Positions 8,946-17,515 of a DNA stretch of 64,000 nt are shown piece by piece. The translations under genes and the position numbers were made by a program. Numbering within the stretch: position 1 is the stretch's first letter; each line of letters begins with the position of its first letter. Source of the DNA: a virus; the IMG/VR virus record IMGVR_UViG_3300022907_000007, positions 1 to 64,000 of that record; one strand, given 5' to 3'. The notes beneath the pieces were generated by a model. The model saw nothing but the letters and a program-made list of their open reading frames with translations. It did not search any database and was not told the origin of the DNA.

Positions 8946-10736
8946 ATGACAATTACTGTTGATCATCCAGTCCTAGGTAAAGTTAAATTTCCTGACACTG
9001 CAACGCCTGAGCAGATTAACAATACCCTGCTAAAACTTGGTACTGATCTTTTACCTGAAGGTTCATCAGGTGAAGTATTCTTTAATCAAATGGGTGAGGG
9101 GCTTGAGTCTTCTATTGAAGGTCTCTCTAATATTACTGGTTTAGGATTCTATGAAGACTCATATGAAGATGAGTTTAGAAGTAGAGTACAACTAGAGCAG
9201 TCTCCTATTGCAGGTTACGGCGGTAACTTCATTGGTAATATGCTTGATCCTGTTACTCTTCCTGCGGCATTCTTAAAACCTATTGCATTTGGTAGTAAAG
9301 TCCTTACTGGTATAGGTAGAGGTGGCGCGGCAGGTGCGGCAGGTGGTCTTGTTGAGCCAGTGTTTGAAGAGTTTGGTGATAGTCGTCTGTTAAACACTAC
9401 AGTTGGTGGTGTCTTTGGAGGCGCATTAGGTGGTGCATTATCTAAGTTTATTGCCCGCGATATCAAAGTTCCGACAAAGCAAGACACTGAGAAAGGCGTA
9501 GATGCTGCACTTGAAGATGCGGCAGAGGCGGTAGATCCTCCTGTTAAAGTTGCAGATGATGAAGTCATTACTCCTGCGGCTACACCTACACAAAGAGTAG
9601 AGTCTGAACTTGTTACTCAAGCACAAAGAGGACTGAGTCCTGTTGCAAAAGAAACAAGGGATGAGTATCGTGCATTAGTCCAAGCGGCTAAGGATGCTAA
9701 GGCTAAAGTCACACAAGCAGAAGCAGATCTAGCTCGTGCTAAGAATAATGAAAGCCTACGTTTGCGAGCACAACAGAAACTTGATGCTATCAAGAAAGAC
9801 GCAGATAAAATCACAAAGCGTTTGGATGATGTTAAAGCAGGTAACAAAGCACAAGCAAACCTCAATGCATTACGCCGTGGGGTTATTGACCAACTCAGTC
9901 CTGATGTACGTATTAAGTATAATCAAGCCAGAGCAGAAGAAGCAGGTGCTGTTAAAGTTGCAGATGATGTAACAGTTGAACAACCTACTCCTGTCACAGA
10001 AGCACCAGTTACTCCACGTCAAGCACCTCCAACAGATGAAGCAGAAGAGTTTGCTCCGTTACGTATGGGTACTGAGGCGCGTGAGTCTGCAGGTTCTGCA
10101 GGTGTACGTCCTGAACAGCAGTTTGCACAGCAGGTTGCTGAGGGTGTGAATGAAGAAGAGATGGTTGCTACTGCATGGTCTCTTAAGAACAAACAGCCTG
10201 CGGGATCAAAAGGTTTTGATGAAACTGATGCTGATCTAAGGCGTGCGGCAGGACGAGAGAGTGCGGCTGAGGTACGGCTACGTGATCTCATGGGTCACAA
10301 GTTTGGTTCATACACATTCAAAGATAACCCTGAACTAGAAATAGAAGCACGTCAATTAATCGGAGAAGACTACGATAGTATTGTTGAATGGTTGATGGAT
10401 TCTGCTCGCAAAGGACGGGTGTTCAATGCACAAGAACAACGAATCTTAGAACCACTGAGGGCGGAAGCAGAGCAACGTATACGTGCCACATATAAGGCAA
10501 TGAGAGAAATGCGTAGACAAGGCTCATTCAGGACTAACAAGTGGACGCAAGAAGAGTATGACTCAGTTATGGAACTACAGTTCTACTCTTACATTGCTGA
10601 TGCAATTGATACCAATGGTACTCGTGCATCCCATGCGTTAAAAGAAATTCAAAACATCAAGATGAAGCGAAAGCAAAATGCCGGTAAGATTAAAGCAGGC
10701 AAACCAATTGATGATATCTTTGGAGTTAAGTGTTAA
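8946..10736 (+). CDS. Internal virion protein (596 aa)
   Basis: Starts MTITVDHPVLGKVKFPDTAT, an opening common to large internal virion proteins of marine podophages. Residues about 90-165 are Gly/Ala-rich and hydrophobic (GGAAGAAGGLV). A long coiled coil rich in Ala/Lys/Glu follows (about 235-320), then a disordered Glu/Pro linker and a helical C-terminus. Likely part of the ejected core. No lytic transglycosylase motif seen. Confidence 0.55.
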   Translation: MTITVDHPVLGKVKFPDTATPEQINNTLLKLGTDLLPEGSSGEVFFNQMGEGLESSIEGLSNITGLGFYEDSYEDEFRSRVQLEQSPIAGYGGNFIGNMLDPVTLPAAFLKPIAFGSKVLTGIGRGGAAGAAGGLVEPVFEEFGDSRLLNTTVGGVFGGALGGALSKFIARDIKVPTKQDTEKGVDAALEDAAEAVDPPVKVADDEVITPAATPTQRVESELVTQAQRGLSPVAKETRDEYRALVQAAKDAKAKVTQAEADLARAKNNESLRLRAQQKLDAIKKDADKITKRLDDVKAGNKAQANLNALRRGVIDQLSPDVRIKYNQARAEEAGAVKVADDVTVEQPTPVTEAPVTPRQAPPTDEAEEFAPLRMGTEARESAGSAGVRPEQQFAQQVAEGVNEEEMVATAWSLKNKQPAGSKGFDETDADLRRAAGRESAAEVRLRDLMGHKFGSYTFKDNPELEIEARQLIGEDYDSIVEWLMDSARKGRVFNAQEQRILEPLRAEAEQRIRATYKAMREMRRQGSFRTNKWTQEEYDSVMELQFYSYIADAIDTNGTRASHALKEIQNIKMKRKQNAGKIKAGKPIDDIFGVKC

Positions 10737-12922
10737 TGGCAAAGCCAATCATTATTGAAGTAGCGGATGCGTGTAATACAAATGTTAATTCGGCTTTAGA
10801 TTTAATTGACAATACAGATACGTTACTGAGCGAGAAAGCGTTAGGTGTTGCTATTCGCAAAGGGCTGAACAAGGCTACTCAGCCTACACGATTTAGGGAT
10901 ATGTTTCTTGAAGGCGTAATCAACGGTTACCTTTCAGGCTTTGGTACTCCTATTGCAAACGCTATCTCTATTGGTGTTCAAAACTTTACAGCACCAACTC
11001 TTGAAGCTATTGGTGCATTGACTGATACGTTGCGTGTAACTAACAGAGCACGTAATGCGGCAGGAGAATTACTTAAACCTAATCGTGAACTACGTGATGC
11101 TGTTGCTATGTTTGAAGCGGCAATGGAGGGGTTTGGTGCGGACATTATGTTCCTCAAGCAAGGATGGAAGAGTGGTTATCCTCTTGATGTAAACAGGTCA
11201 TCTGCATCTCTTGCACGTCAACTAGGTGTCAGTACAGCAGAAGCGCGTAAGGTAATTATCAAAGAGATTGCCGCAACTAAAGCGGCAAAAGCATTTGCTG
11301 AACCAGACAACACATCCACAATGGATCAATTAACTAAAGGCTTCACTGCTCAAATGCAGAAGGAAGGGTTAAACCCTACTGAGTTTGAAGCGTATATGGA
11401 TGAAGCCTATGATTATATCTCAGGTCATATTCCATCTAAGTTTGGTGGCAAGATTATCCGTTGGCCTACTCGCGCAACAGTTGCAATTGATGAGTATGGT
11501 AAGGCACGTTTTCGTAGACAGAAGATTGCACAGATGGCATCTGTCAAGGCGCGTGAGGATGAAGCAAAAGGACTTGGATCATACCGTGATCTGTATAACC
11601 AGTATCGTAAGGACTCATTGAGATCAGTCGATGAAGTTAAGGCTGATGAGATTGAAGAAGTCTTTGGCCGCATGAAGATGGATATTGGTAAAGTCTTTGG
11701 TCAATCAGATGATGACATGACTCCATACGGTAGCATCAAAGAGTTTGCATTACGTCAGACGTTTCAGTCTCCCTTGTTCGGTGCGGCTAAAGCGGCACAG
11801 GATATTAGACGTGACCATGCATTCGTTGCTTACTTTGTACCGTTCATTAAGACACCATGGAACATCCTAAAAGAAGGTACATCATTTGTTCCTGGGCTAG
11901 GTTACGCATTACGTCCTGCTTATTTGAAGGGTGCAGTGCCTGTCAAGATGTCTAATGATGAGCTTATTCCTAGACAGATTCTAGGGGCTACAATGTTTGC
12001 AGGAGTCGGTGCTATGTTTGCTAGTGGTAATATCACTGGCTCTCCTAGAAATGCAGATGAAGCGCAAGCATGGAAGGATCAAGGCATTCAACCTTTCTCA
12101 ATTAAGATAGGGGATAGTTGGGTTTCGTATCAGCGGATTGAACCTATCGCTACAGTGCTTGGTCTTGCGGCTGACTTGTTACGTCTAACCGATGAGTATG
12201 TTCAGAACCCTGATCTTGATGCGTCATTCTTGGATGAAGCGGCAAAGCCTACACTTGTAGCAATCAAGGCAAACATCTTAAGTAAGTCATTCATGGAAGG
12301 GTTCTCAAATATCCTTGAGGTTATGTCAGACCCTGCTCGATATGCTGAATCATTCATGGCATCTACATTACGTCCACTGTCTCCTGCAGTATTAAACATG
12401 GTTGCCCGCGCAACTGATCCATATGAACGTCTTGCAACAACACCCGTCGAGAAGTTACAACAACGCTTCCCGTTCCTGCGTCAAGACTTACCAGTGGAGT
12501 ACGGTGCAATTGGAGGTCCGCGTGAGACTAACTTTACACAGGCAGTTACTGGCTTTGGGATTACATCAGGGCCAGAGACAATGCTACAACAAGAGCTTGC
12601 TGATCTGAACTATACAAAGGGGCGTGTAGGAGATACCATTATGCGCGTTGGTTTAACAACAGCACAGCTTGGTGAGTTCCGTATGATGTCTGCTGAGATG
12701 CTGACTCCTATACTAGATCGCTTTATTAACTCAGCGACATACAGGAATGCAACTAATTCTAGACGTAAGGTACTACTTGATAAGATTACAGGACAAGTGC
12801 AGAACGCAGTGCGTAGGAAATACTTTGCACAGTTGCGGAAGCAAGACCCAGAGGTTGCACGTAAGTTCTACAATCAGGAGATCTTGAAGAGAGGACTAGA
12901 GGAACAAGTACCACTCCGCTAG
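10736..12922 (+). CDS. Large internal virion / ejection protein
   Basis: 728 residues from the ATG at 10736 (GGAG 10 bases upstream; a GTG at 10730 is also possible). Helical, with hydrophobic stretches near residues 50-80 and 418-440. Last gene of the rightward structural operon, as T7 gp16. No catalytic motif recognised. Its stop touches a 17-bp double palindrome and a terminator. Confidence 0.55.
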   Translation: MAKPIIIEVADACNTNVNSALDLIDNTDTLLSEKALGVAIRKGLNKATQPTRFRDMFLEGVINGYLSGFGTPIANAISIGVQNFTAPTLEAIGALTDTLRVTNRARNAAGELLKPNRELRDAVAMFEAAMEGFGADIMFLKQGWKSGYPLDVNRSSASLARQLGVSTAEARKVIIKEIAATKAAKAFAEPDNTSTMDQLTKGFTAQMQKEGLNPTEFEAYMDEAYDYISGHIPSKFGGKIIRWPTRATVAIDEYGKARFRRQKIAQMASVKAREDEAKGLGSYRDLYNQYRKDSLRSVDEVKADEIEEVFGRMKMDIGKVFGQSDDDMTPYGSIKEFALRQTFQSPLFGAAKAAQDIRRDHAFVAYFVPFIKTPWNILKEGTSFVPGLGYALRPAYLKGAVPVKMSNDELIPRQILGATMFAGVGAMFASGNITGSPRNADEAQAWKDQGIQPFSIKIGDSWVSYQRIEPIATVLGLAADLLRLTDEYVQNPDLDASFLDEAAKPTLVAIKANILSKSFMEGFSNILEVMSDPARYAESFMASTLRPLSPAVLNMVARATDPYERLATTPVEKLQQRFPFLRQDLPVEYGAIGGPRETNFTQAVTGFGITSGPETMLQQELADLNYTKGRVGDTIMRVGLTTAQLGEFRMMSAEMLTPILDRFINSATYRNATNSRRKVLLDKITGQVQNAVRRKYFAQLRKQDPEVARKFYNQEILKRGLEEQVPLR

Positions 12923-12938
12923 GTTAACTTGGTTAACC
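12922..12938. repeat. 17-bp double palindrome, site 1
   Basis: GGTTAACTTGGTTAACC: two GTTAAC hexamers 3 bp apart, arms GGTTAAC/GTTAACC. It begins on the last base of the large virion gene and lies just left of the convergent terminator. Confidence 0.9.
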
Positions 12939-12949
12939 TCTAAAAAGAA

Positions 12950-12965
12950 CCCCGCCGAAGCGGGG
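12950..12965 (-). terminator. Intrinsic terminator between convergent operons
   Basis: CCCCGC-CGAA-GCGGGG stem-loop. On the minus strand it is followed by TTCTTTTTAG, so it ends the leftward replication operon. On the plus strand no T tract follows, so effect on rightward transcripts is uncertain. Confidence 0.85.
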
Positions 12966-12986
12966 CAAGTTCCACTGGAGGGTGGT

Positions 12987-13178
12987 TCAGTCGTCAACAA
13001 GTCCGTAGACACTGCCGACCATAATCTTTACAAAAGGTATATTGAAGATGTATCCATCAAAGAAGTAGATAGTTGCGTCTTCTTCTGATTCTCCATGCTG
13101 ACGACCGTACACAGGCTGTGCTTCCACAGACTCAACAGACAGTCCAAAGACGTGCCAAAAACTAAACTGTACTACCAT
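12987..13178 (-). CDS. Small protein downstream of nrdB
   Basis: 63 residues from the ATG at 13178, which overlaps the nrdB stop and has GGAG 10 bases upstream. Contains QPVYGRQ and a hydrophobic stretch (FFDGYIFNIPFVKIMVG). Last gene of the leftward operon. Function unknown; translation coupled to nrdB. Confidence 0.45.
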   Translation of the reverse strand: MVVQFSFWHVFGLSVESVEAQPVYGRQHGESEEDATIYFFDGYIFNIPFVKIMVGSVYGLVDD

Positions 13179-14125
13179 CCCCAATCATCTCCATCTAATC
13201 CATGTGCATTGTAATCAGTCACTCGCTTCTCAAAGAAGTTACTCATAGAGCTACCTCCAAGAATCTCCTCCATCCACGGTAGAGGGTTCTCCTTAACCTT
13301 CCAGTTTGTCTTGAGACCAAGTTGCAGTAGTCGTCTGTCTGCGAGATAACGAATGTACTGCTTGACATCTGCCGACGACAGACCTTCCAAGTCACCCATC
13401 TCATACGCAAGATCAATAACCTTGTCTTCAAGTTTGACTGCAGTACGGAACATCTCGTAGATATCTTTCTTGAAATCGTCGTTAACGATTCGTGGATGTT
13501 CATTACAATACTCCCTGAATAACTTAGCCATCCCCTCTGCGTGTTGTGACTCATCACGTACTGACCACTCAACAACAGTACACATACCCGGCATCTTACC
13601 ATAGCGTTGATAGTTAAGTAGCATCGCAAATGCTGAGAACAAACTCATACCTTCATTCAACACTGAGCGTGCAATTGCAAGGGCTGTACCGCTTATAGAA
13701 GTTACGTCTAATCCGGACATGAACTCCAGTTTTGCAGACATTTGCTCATACTCTAAGAACGCTGTGAACTCCTCTTCCGGAAGTCCGAGAGTGTCATTGA
13801 GTAAGGCATATGCTCGTTGATGGATGAACTCACGAGAAGCAAAGGCTGTGAGCATGGCTCTAATCTCATTGTTCTTGAACTTGGGAATATAATACTCAAG
13901 ATAGTTTGTTCCAACCGCCACGTCTGTCTGCGTAAATAACCGCAAGATCTGGGTGATATGGTTCTTCTCGCTCTCCGATAGTGCGCCTGACTTCCAGTGT
14001 GATACATCTGTTTGTAACTCTAACTCATCCTCAATCCAGTGGATACGCTCATGCTCTGTGGCATACGTAACAGCCCAAGGGTAGTTGAATGGTTTATAAC
14101 TTTTGCTCTGTTCCTGCAAGCTCAT
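13172..14125 (-). CDS. nrdB: Ribonucleotide reductase class Ia, beta subunit
   Basis: 317 residues. Supplies the tyrosyl radical for reduction of ribonucleotides to deoxyribonucleotides. Di-iron ligands are all visible: D68, E99 and H102 (EFIH), E158, E192 and H195 (ESQH). Tyr106 stands 4 residues after H102, matching E. coli Tyr122, so this is a radical-bearing class Ia type. GGAGAG lies 8 bases before the ATG. Downstream of nrdA with one 54-codon gene between. Confidence 0.95.
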   Translation of the reverse strand: MSLQEQSKSYKPFNYPWAVTYATEHERIHWIEDELELQTDVSHWKSGALSESEKNHITQILRLFTQTDVAVGTNYLEYYIPKFKNNEIRAMLTAFASREFIHQRAYALLNDTLGLPEEEFTAFLEYEQMSAKLEFMSGLDVTSISGTALAIARSVLNEGMSLFSAFAMLLNYQRYGKMPGMCTVVEWSVRDESQHAEGMAKLFREYCNEHPRIVNDDFKKDIYEMFRTAVKLEDKVIDLAYEMGDLEGLSSADVKQYIRYLADRRLLQLGLKTNWKVKENPLPWMEEILGGSSMSNFFEKRVTDYNAHGLDGDDWGW

Positions 14126-14258
14126 ATAGTTGTCTCTCCAGTGTGTCCAGTTTATTGGACAAGTCTATGATTGTGTCGTATGCGTCATTTAATAATTGTT
14201 TATTGAAAGGGTCTATGTCTTTGACCAGTTCAATTCTCTCTAGTATATTGGTTTGCAT
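14094..14258 (-). CDS. 54-residue coiled-coil protein between nrdA and nrdB
   Basis: Reads MQTNILERIELVKDIDPFNK, then a helical segment with heptad-like Leu/Ile spacing (IIDLSNKLDTLERQL). AGGGGA before the ATG; start is 7 bp after the nrdA stop and the end overlaps the nrdB start by 32 bp. Good ribosome site and tight packing support a real gene. Function unknown; could bind the reductase (inference). Confidence 0.6.
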   Translation of the reverse strand: MQTNILERIELVKDIDPFNKQLLNDAYDTIIDLSNKLDTLERQLYELAGTEQKL

Positions 14259-14264
14259 AGTCCC

Positions 14265-16022
14265 CTATCCCTGACAACTCACACAGACATCATCGTCTTC
14301 AAAGTCTTTCAACGCATTACGGTCCACTTTAGTCCCAACCTTCTCCGCTGTAACACCTGCAGTCGTGCGTAAATAATATAATCCTTTAAGCCCTTCCTTC
14401 CACGCCTTGAGGTGTACCTGATTGACAATAGCCTTGTCAGTACCCGATGGAAAGAACACGTTAACACTCTGCCCTTGACATATAAACTCTTGTCTTTTAG
14501 CTGAGTGTTCGACAACCCACCCCTGATCGAGTTCAAATGCTGTCTTAAATGTAGCCTTCTCGTCGTCGGATAGGAACTCCAAGTGCTGTACAGAGCCTTC
14601 ATTCTCAAGAATACTTTGCCATATCTTCTTGGTGTTCTTTCCTTTGTCATCTAAAAGTTCCTCCAAGTACGGATTGCGAACAGTATGACTCCCGGCACGA
14701 GTACGATGGACAAAGCAGTTGCTAAGACGTGGTTCAATGCTAGCAGAGCACCCACATAGGATACTAGAATTAGCGTTAGGAGCAATAGCCAACAGATGCA
14801 TATTTCTAATACCATAACCCACCCCATCAGGACACTCACCACGTCCCACAGCGAGCGAGTACGTGGCCTCAAGTGCTTGGGATTTGATGTCCTTGAAGAG
14901 GTTGTAGTTTTCACTCGCCGCTTGCCATGACTCCCAAGCTATGCCTTTGCCTTGGAGGTAGCCGTGGAAGCCCATTGCTCCAAGACCGACTGAGCGTTCT
15001 CTGTAAGCTGAGTAGACAGCTTTTGATAGTTCTTCTGGTGCGTTGTCAATAAAGAATTGAAGGACGTTGTCCAAGAATCTGATAAGGTCTCCAACCATGC
15101 CGCTTGATTTCCAGTCATCGTATCGCTCAAGGTTGACTGAGGAGAGGCAACAGACTGCTGTGCGTTCTTCACTTGTTGCGAGATGGATTTCGTTGCAGAG
15201 GTTACTGCCATTAATTGACAGTCCAAGTTTTCTTTGAGCTTCCGGTAAACCTCTTCTGGCTGTGTCGATAAAGTTAAGGTAAGGACTGCCAGTTCTGAAG
15301 CGAGCTTCAAGTATTCGTTGCCAAAGTTTACGAGCTTGGATTGTATCTCTAACAATTCCTGTGTTGGGATCAACAAGGTTCCATTCTGTTCCATTGATTA
15401 CACACTCCATAAAATCATCTGTGATATTCACAGCATTAAAAAGATTAAAACATTTGCGGTTGATGTCACCACCAGTCGCTACTTTAAAGTTGATGAACTC
15501 CTCGATATCAGGATGGCTTACGTCTAGGTACGCCGCGTAGCTTCCCTTCCGTGTCTTCCCCTGTTTGTACGCTGTCATCTGTGCGTCCACTACTTTCATG
15601 AACGGTATCGGTCCCGGTGCTTTGTCGGAGATCCCTCTCACGTCTGACCAATGCCCACCCACACCTCCGCCCTTTACGGAAAGCCATGCTACTTCACCAT
15701 TGTGTTCAATAAGGCTGTCAAGAGAGTCAGCCACATAAGTAAGGAAGCAACTAATAGGCAAGCCACTAATCCTTCCGTTCGGTTCTGGGGCATTAGATAA
15801 GACAGGCGACGCAAACATGAACCAACCCTTTGAGGCATAGTCATAAATACGTTGTGCCAAATCCAGATCCCCATCGCAGTAAGCCACTGCCGCGCGAGCA
15901 AACGCCTGCTGAGGAGACTGCTCATGAGCAAGCATATAGTAATCTTGCATGAGCGTAGTCGCTTGGTCACTGAGGCGAAAGTCTCTTTCATAGTCAATCG
16001 TTATCCCAAGGTGTTGAGTCAT
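14265..16022 (-). CDS. nrdA: Ribonucleotide reductase class Ia, alpha subunit
   Basis: 585 residues from the ATG at 16022 (GGAG 10 bases upstream; longer in-frame starts run into the preceding gene). Catalytic residues visible: C92, N274-L-C276-N-E278 (the N-x-C-x-E loop), C291, the YY radical-transfer pair in GLYYLRT, and the C-terminal CVSC redox pair at 580-583. The roughly 90-residue N-terminal ATP-cone of E. coli NrdA is absent, so overall dATP inhibition is probably lost. Feeds the phage polymerase with dNTPs. Confidence 0.95.
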   Translation of the reverse strand: MTQHLGITIDYERDFRLSDQATTLMQDYYMLAHEQSPQQAFARAAVAYCDGDLDLAQRIYDYASKGWFMFASPVLSNAPEPNGRISGLPISCFLTYVADSLDSLIEHNGEVAWLSVKGGGVGGHWSDVRGISDKAPGPIPFMKVVDAQMTAYKQGKTRKGSYAAYLDVSHPDIEEFINFKVATGGDINRKCFNLFNAVNITDDFMECVINGTEWNLVDPNTGIVRDTIQARKLWQRILEARFRTGSPYLNFIDTARRGLPEAQRKLGLSINGSNLCNEIHLATSEERTAVCCLSSVNLERYDDWKSSGMVGDLIRFLDNVLQFFIDNAPEELSKAVYSAYRERSVGLGAMGFHGYLQGKGIAWESWQAASENYNLFKDIKSQALEATYSLAVGRGECPDGVGYGIRNMHLLAIAPNANSSILCGCSASIEPRLSNCFVHRTRAGSHTVRNPYLEELLDDKGKNTKKIWQSILENEGSVQHLEFLSDDEKATFKTAFELDQGWVVEHSAKRQEFICQGQSVNVFFPSGTDKAIVNQVHLKAWKEGLKGLYYLRTTAGVTAEKVGTKVDRNALKDFEDDDVCVSCQG

Positions 16023-16170
16023 CGAAATCATTCTCCAGTGTATCTTGTTTTTGTTCAATCAGGTCAGAGAACCTGTCAACCAAATCTTCAGAGGTGAGTT
16101 CTAATGTTTCCATCAGAGTCACCTCATCCAACTGCTTGAGTTTATCTTTAATATCTTCAAGCGTAAGCAT
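15994..16170 (-). CDS. Small acidic protein upstream of nrdA
   Basis: 58 residues: MLTLEDIKDKLKQLDEVTLM then ETLELTSEDLVDRFSDLIE and an acidic tail. Overlaps the nrdA start by 29 bp and starts 6 bp after the DUF3310 gene. The motif LDEVTLMETLELTSEDLVD occurs, as I remember it, in many T7-like phages; function unknown. Predicted helical. Confidence 0.65.
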   Translation of the reverse strand: MLTLEDIKDKLKQLDEVTLMETLELTSEDLVDRFSDLIEQKQDTLENDFDDSTPWDND

Positions 16171-16175
16171 CTATT

Positions 16176-16406
16176 TTACCACACTTCTATGAGTTTGTCA
16201 AGGTAATGTTTGCACTTTTGTAAGTCTAACACGCCACCTTTATCCTGAAAGCGAGCAATGTATTTGATCACATTACCAATTAGGAAACCTTTGAACTGCT
16301 CTTCAGTCATCCATTCCTGCATAGCATCCCAAGGCTGTACCTTCTTGTCGGTGTAGTGTGTGCCACCAAGCTGATAGTTCCTAGCCATCTCATTTAAGTC
16401 AGGCAT
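16176..16406 (-). CDS. DUF3310 protein
   Basis: 76 residues with GGTHYTDKKVQPWD at 14-27 and FLIGNVIKYIARF...DLQKCKHYLDKLIE, the hallmark of DUF3310 (often labelled nucleotide kinase-like, but without a P-loop). Common in early regions of phages; biochemical role not established. AGGGAG precedes the ATG, which overlaps the end of the phosphoesterase gene. Confidence 0.85.
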   Translation of the reverse strand: MPDLNEMARNYQLGGTHYTDKKVQPWDAMQEWMTEEQFKGFLIGNVIKYIARFQDKGGVLDLQKCKHYLDKLIEVW

Positions 16407-17160
16407 AACGCTCCCTCAAATAATTGATAGACACTGGCATCTCATCGAACGTACCTTCCATTACCTCATGTAACATCCAGATACCAGACCATGATCCATT
16501 AGTCTGCGGGTTCAGATACTCTTCATCATGTTGATAATAGATACCTGCAAACAGACCAGTGATTCGTTTACCATCAGCGCGTCGAGCGTAAGAGATACTA
16601 CGATCCTGTACGTGACCCATCACACATGACATATGTTGCTTATTGATTAGTGCATTAGAAGAACTTACTGGTCTTCCCATAACACCACTAACAAAATAAT
16701 GGCTGTAACAGACACCATCAATAACCACAGGTTGTAAGAAATCATACACTTCCCATCCCATCTCTGTCAAGTACAGATCATCAAAGGACATGAGACCTTC
16801 TAGCTTAGGGTCTGCATTGATAGCGCGAGCAATACGATACTCATGGTTACCTAATGTAAATACTAAGCGAGGGTTCCACTGCTTGTCTTTGTTACGCTTG
16901 AGTCTATCTTGTTCCTTACGAATAGGATCAAGGAACTCTTGCATTGCCTCGACACCTGCATTGATGTCATTGATGTATCGCCTACCTTCAAACGATTTCT
17001 TACCGACATCATAGGTAGATAGACTAGGCATATCAAAATGATCACCGATGTGTACGATTACATCAGGCTTCTTCTCTACGGCATATTCTCCTGCCCAACG
17101 CAGATGGCTAGTCGGATGATCCGGCTTCACTTGCGTGTCAGGTATGACCATATGTTTCAT
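16399..17160 (-). CDS. Calcineurin-like metallophosphoesterase
   Basis: 253 residues. Metal motifs in order: IPDTQ (residues 6-10, D-x-Q instead of D-x-H), GDHFD (39-43), GNHE (104-107), SHYF, and GHVQ instead of GHxH near the C-terminal third. The fold is clear, but two usual His ligands are replaced by Gln, as in some phage members. Substrate unknown; may remove phosphate from nucleic acid ends or nucleotides. AGGAGA lies 6 bases before the ATG. Confidence 0.8.
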   Translation of the reverse strand: MKHMVIPDTQVKPDHPTSHLRWAGEYAVEKKPDVIVHIGDHFDMPSLSTYDVGKKSFEGRRYINDINAGVEAMQEFLDPIRKEQDRLKRNKDKQWNPRLVFTLGNHEYRIARAINADPKLEGLMSFDDLYLTEMGWEVYDFLQPVVIDGVCYSHYFVSGVMGRPVSSSNALINKQHMSCVMGHVQDRSISYARRADGKRITGLFAGIYYQHDEEYLNPQTNGSWSGIWMLHEVMEGTFDEMPVSINYLRERYA

Positions 17161-17161
17161 A

Positions 17162-17515
17162 TCAGTCTCCTGTGGTTAACTTGGTTAACCTCAACAATTC
17201 AAAAAAGTGTTCGGCATCTAAGACTGCGAGAGGTCTTCGTCTGTTTTCTTTAACGATGACAAGTGGCTGTGCATCACCTCGATTGTTGCACTGGTCAACA
17301 AAACGATAGACTCCAACTCTCGCAAGGCTTTTGCATTCGACATCATACGTGAAAGACTTGCGAGCCAGAGGGCTAAGTTGAACATCACTGCCACTAACAC
17401 CCATACTGGTTGATCTAACATCATCACTCTCCAGATGCGGGAACGTCTGTAGTATCTGTTCCGCTGTCCATTGTTGTAGTTTCCTTCCCTTTGCTTTCGC
17501 GCTCTGTGTCTTCAC
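17162..17515 (-). CDS. PD-(D/E)xK endonuclease (phage resolvase-like)
   Basis: 117 residues from a GTG at 17515 preceded by GGGAG; an ATG at 17569 is also in frame. The family signature is complete: SAKAKGRKLQQW, LESDDVRSTSMG, GSDVQLSP (D44), DVECK (E60, K62), then PLVIVKENRRRPLAVL. These residues form a PD-(D/E)xK metal site. Probably cleaves branched or host DNA, like T7 gp3. Its first 92 bp overlap the exonuclease gene in another frame. Confidence 0.75.
   Translation of the reverse strand: MKTQSAKAKGRKLQQWTAEQILQTFPHLESDDVRSTSMGVSGSDVQLSPLARKSFTYDVECKSLARVGVYRFVDQCNNRGDAQPLVIVKENRRRPLAVLDAEHFFELLRLTKLTTGD
17174..17190. repeat. 17-bp double palindrome, site 2
   Basis: Exact GGTTAACTTGGTTAACC, within the last codons of the endonuclease gene (encodes LTKLT) and just upstream of the phosphoesterase start on the minus strand. 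Confidence 0.9.

Noticed and set aside
17218-17427. 69-codon frame MMMLDQPVWVLV after the exonuclease
   Set aside because: The overlapping frame with the GSDV...ECK endonuclease signature is clearly the coding one.
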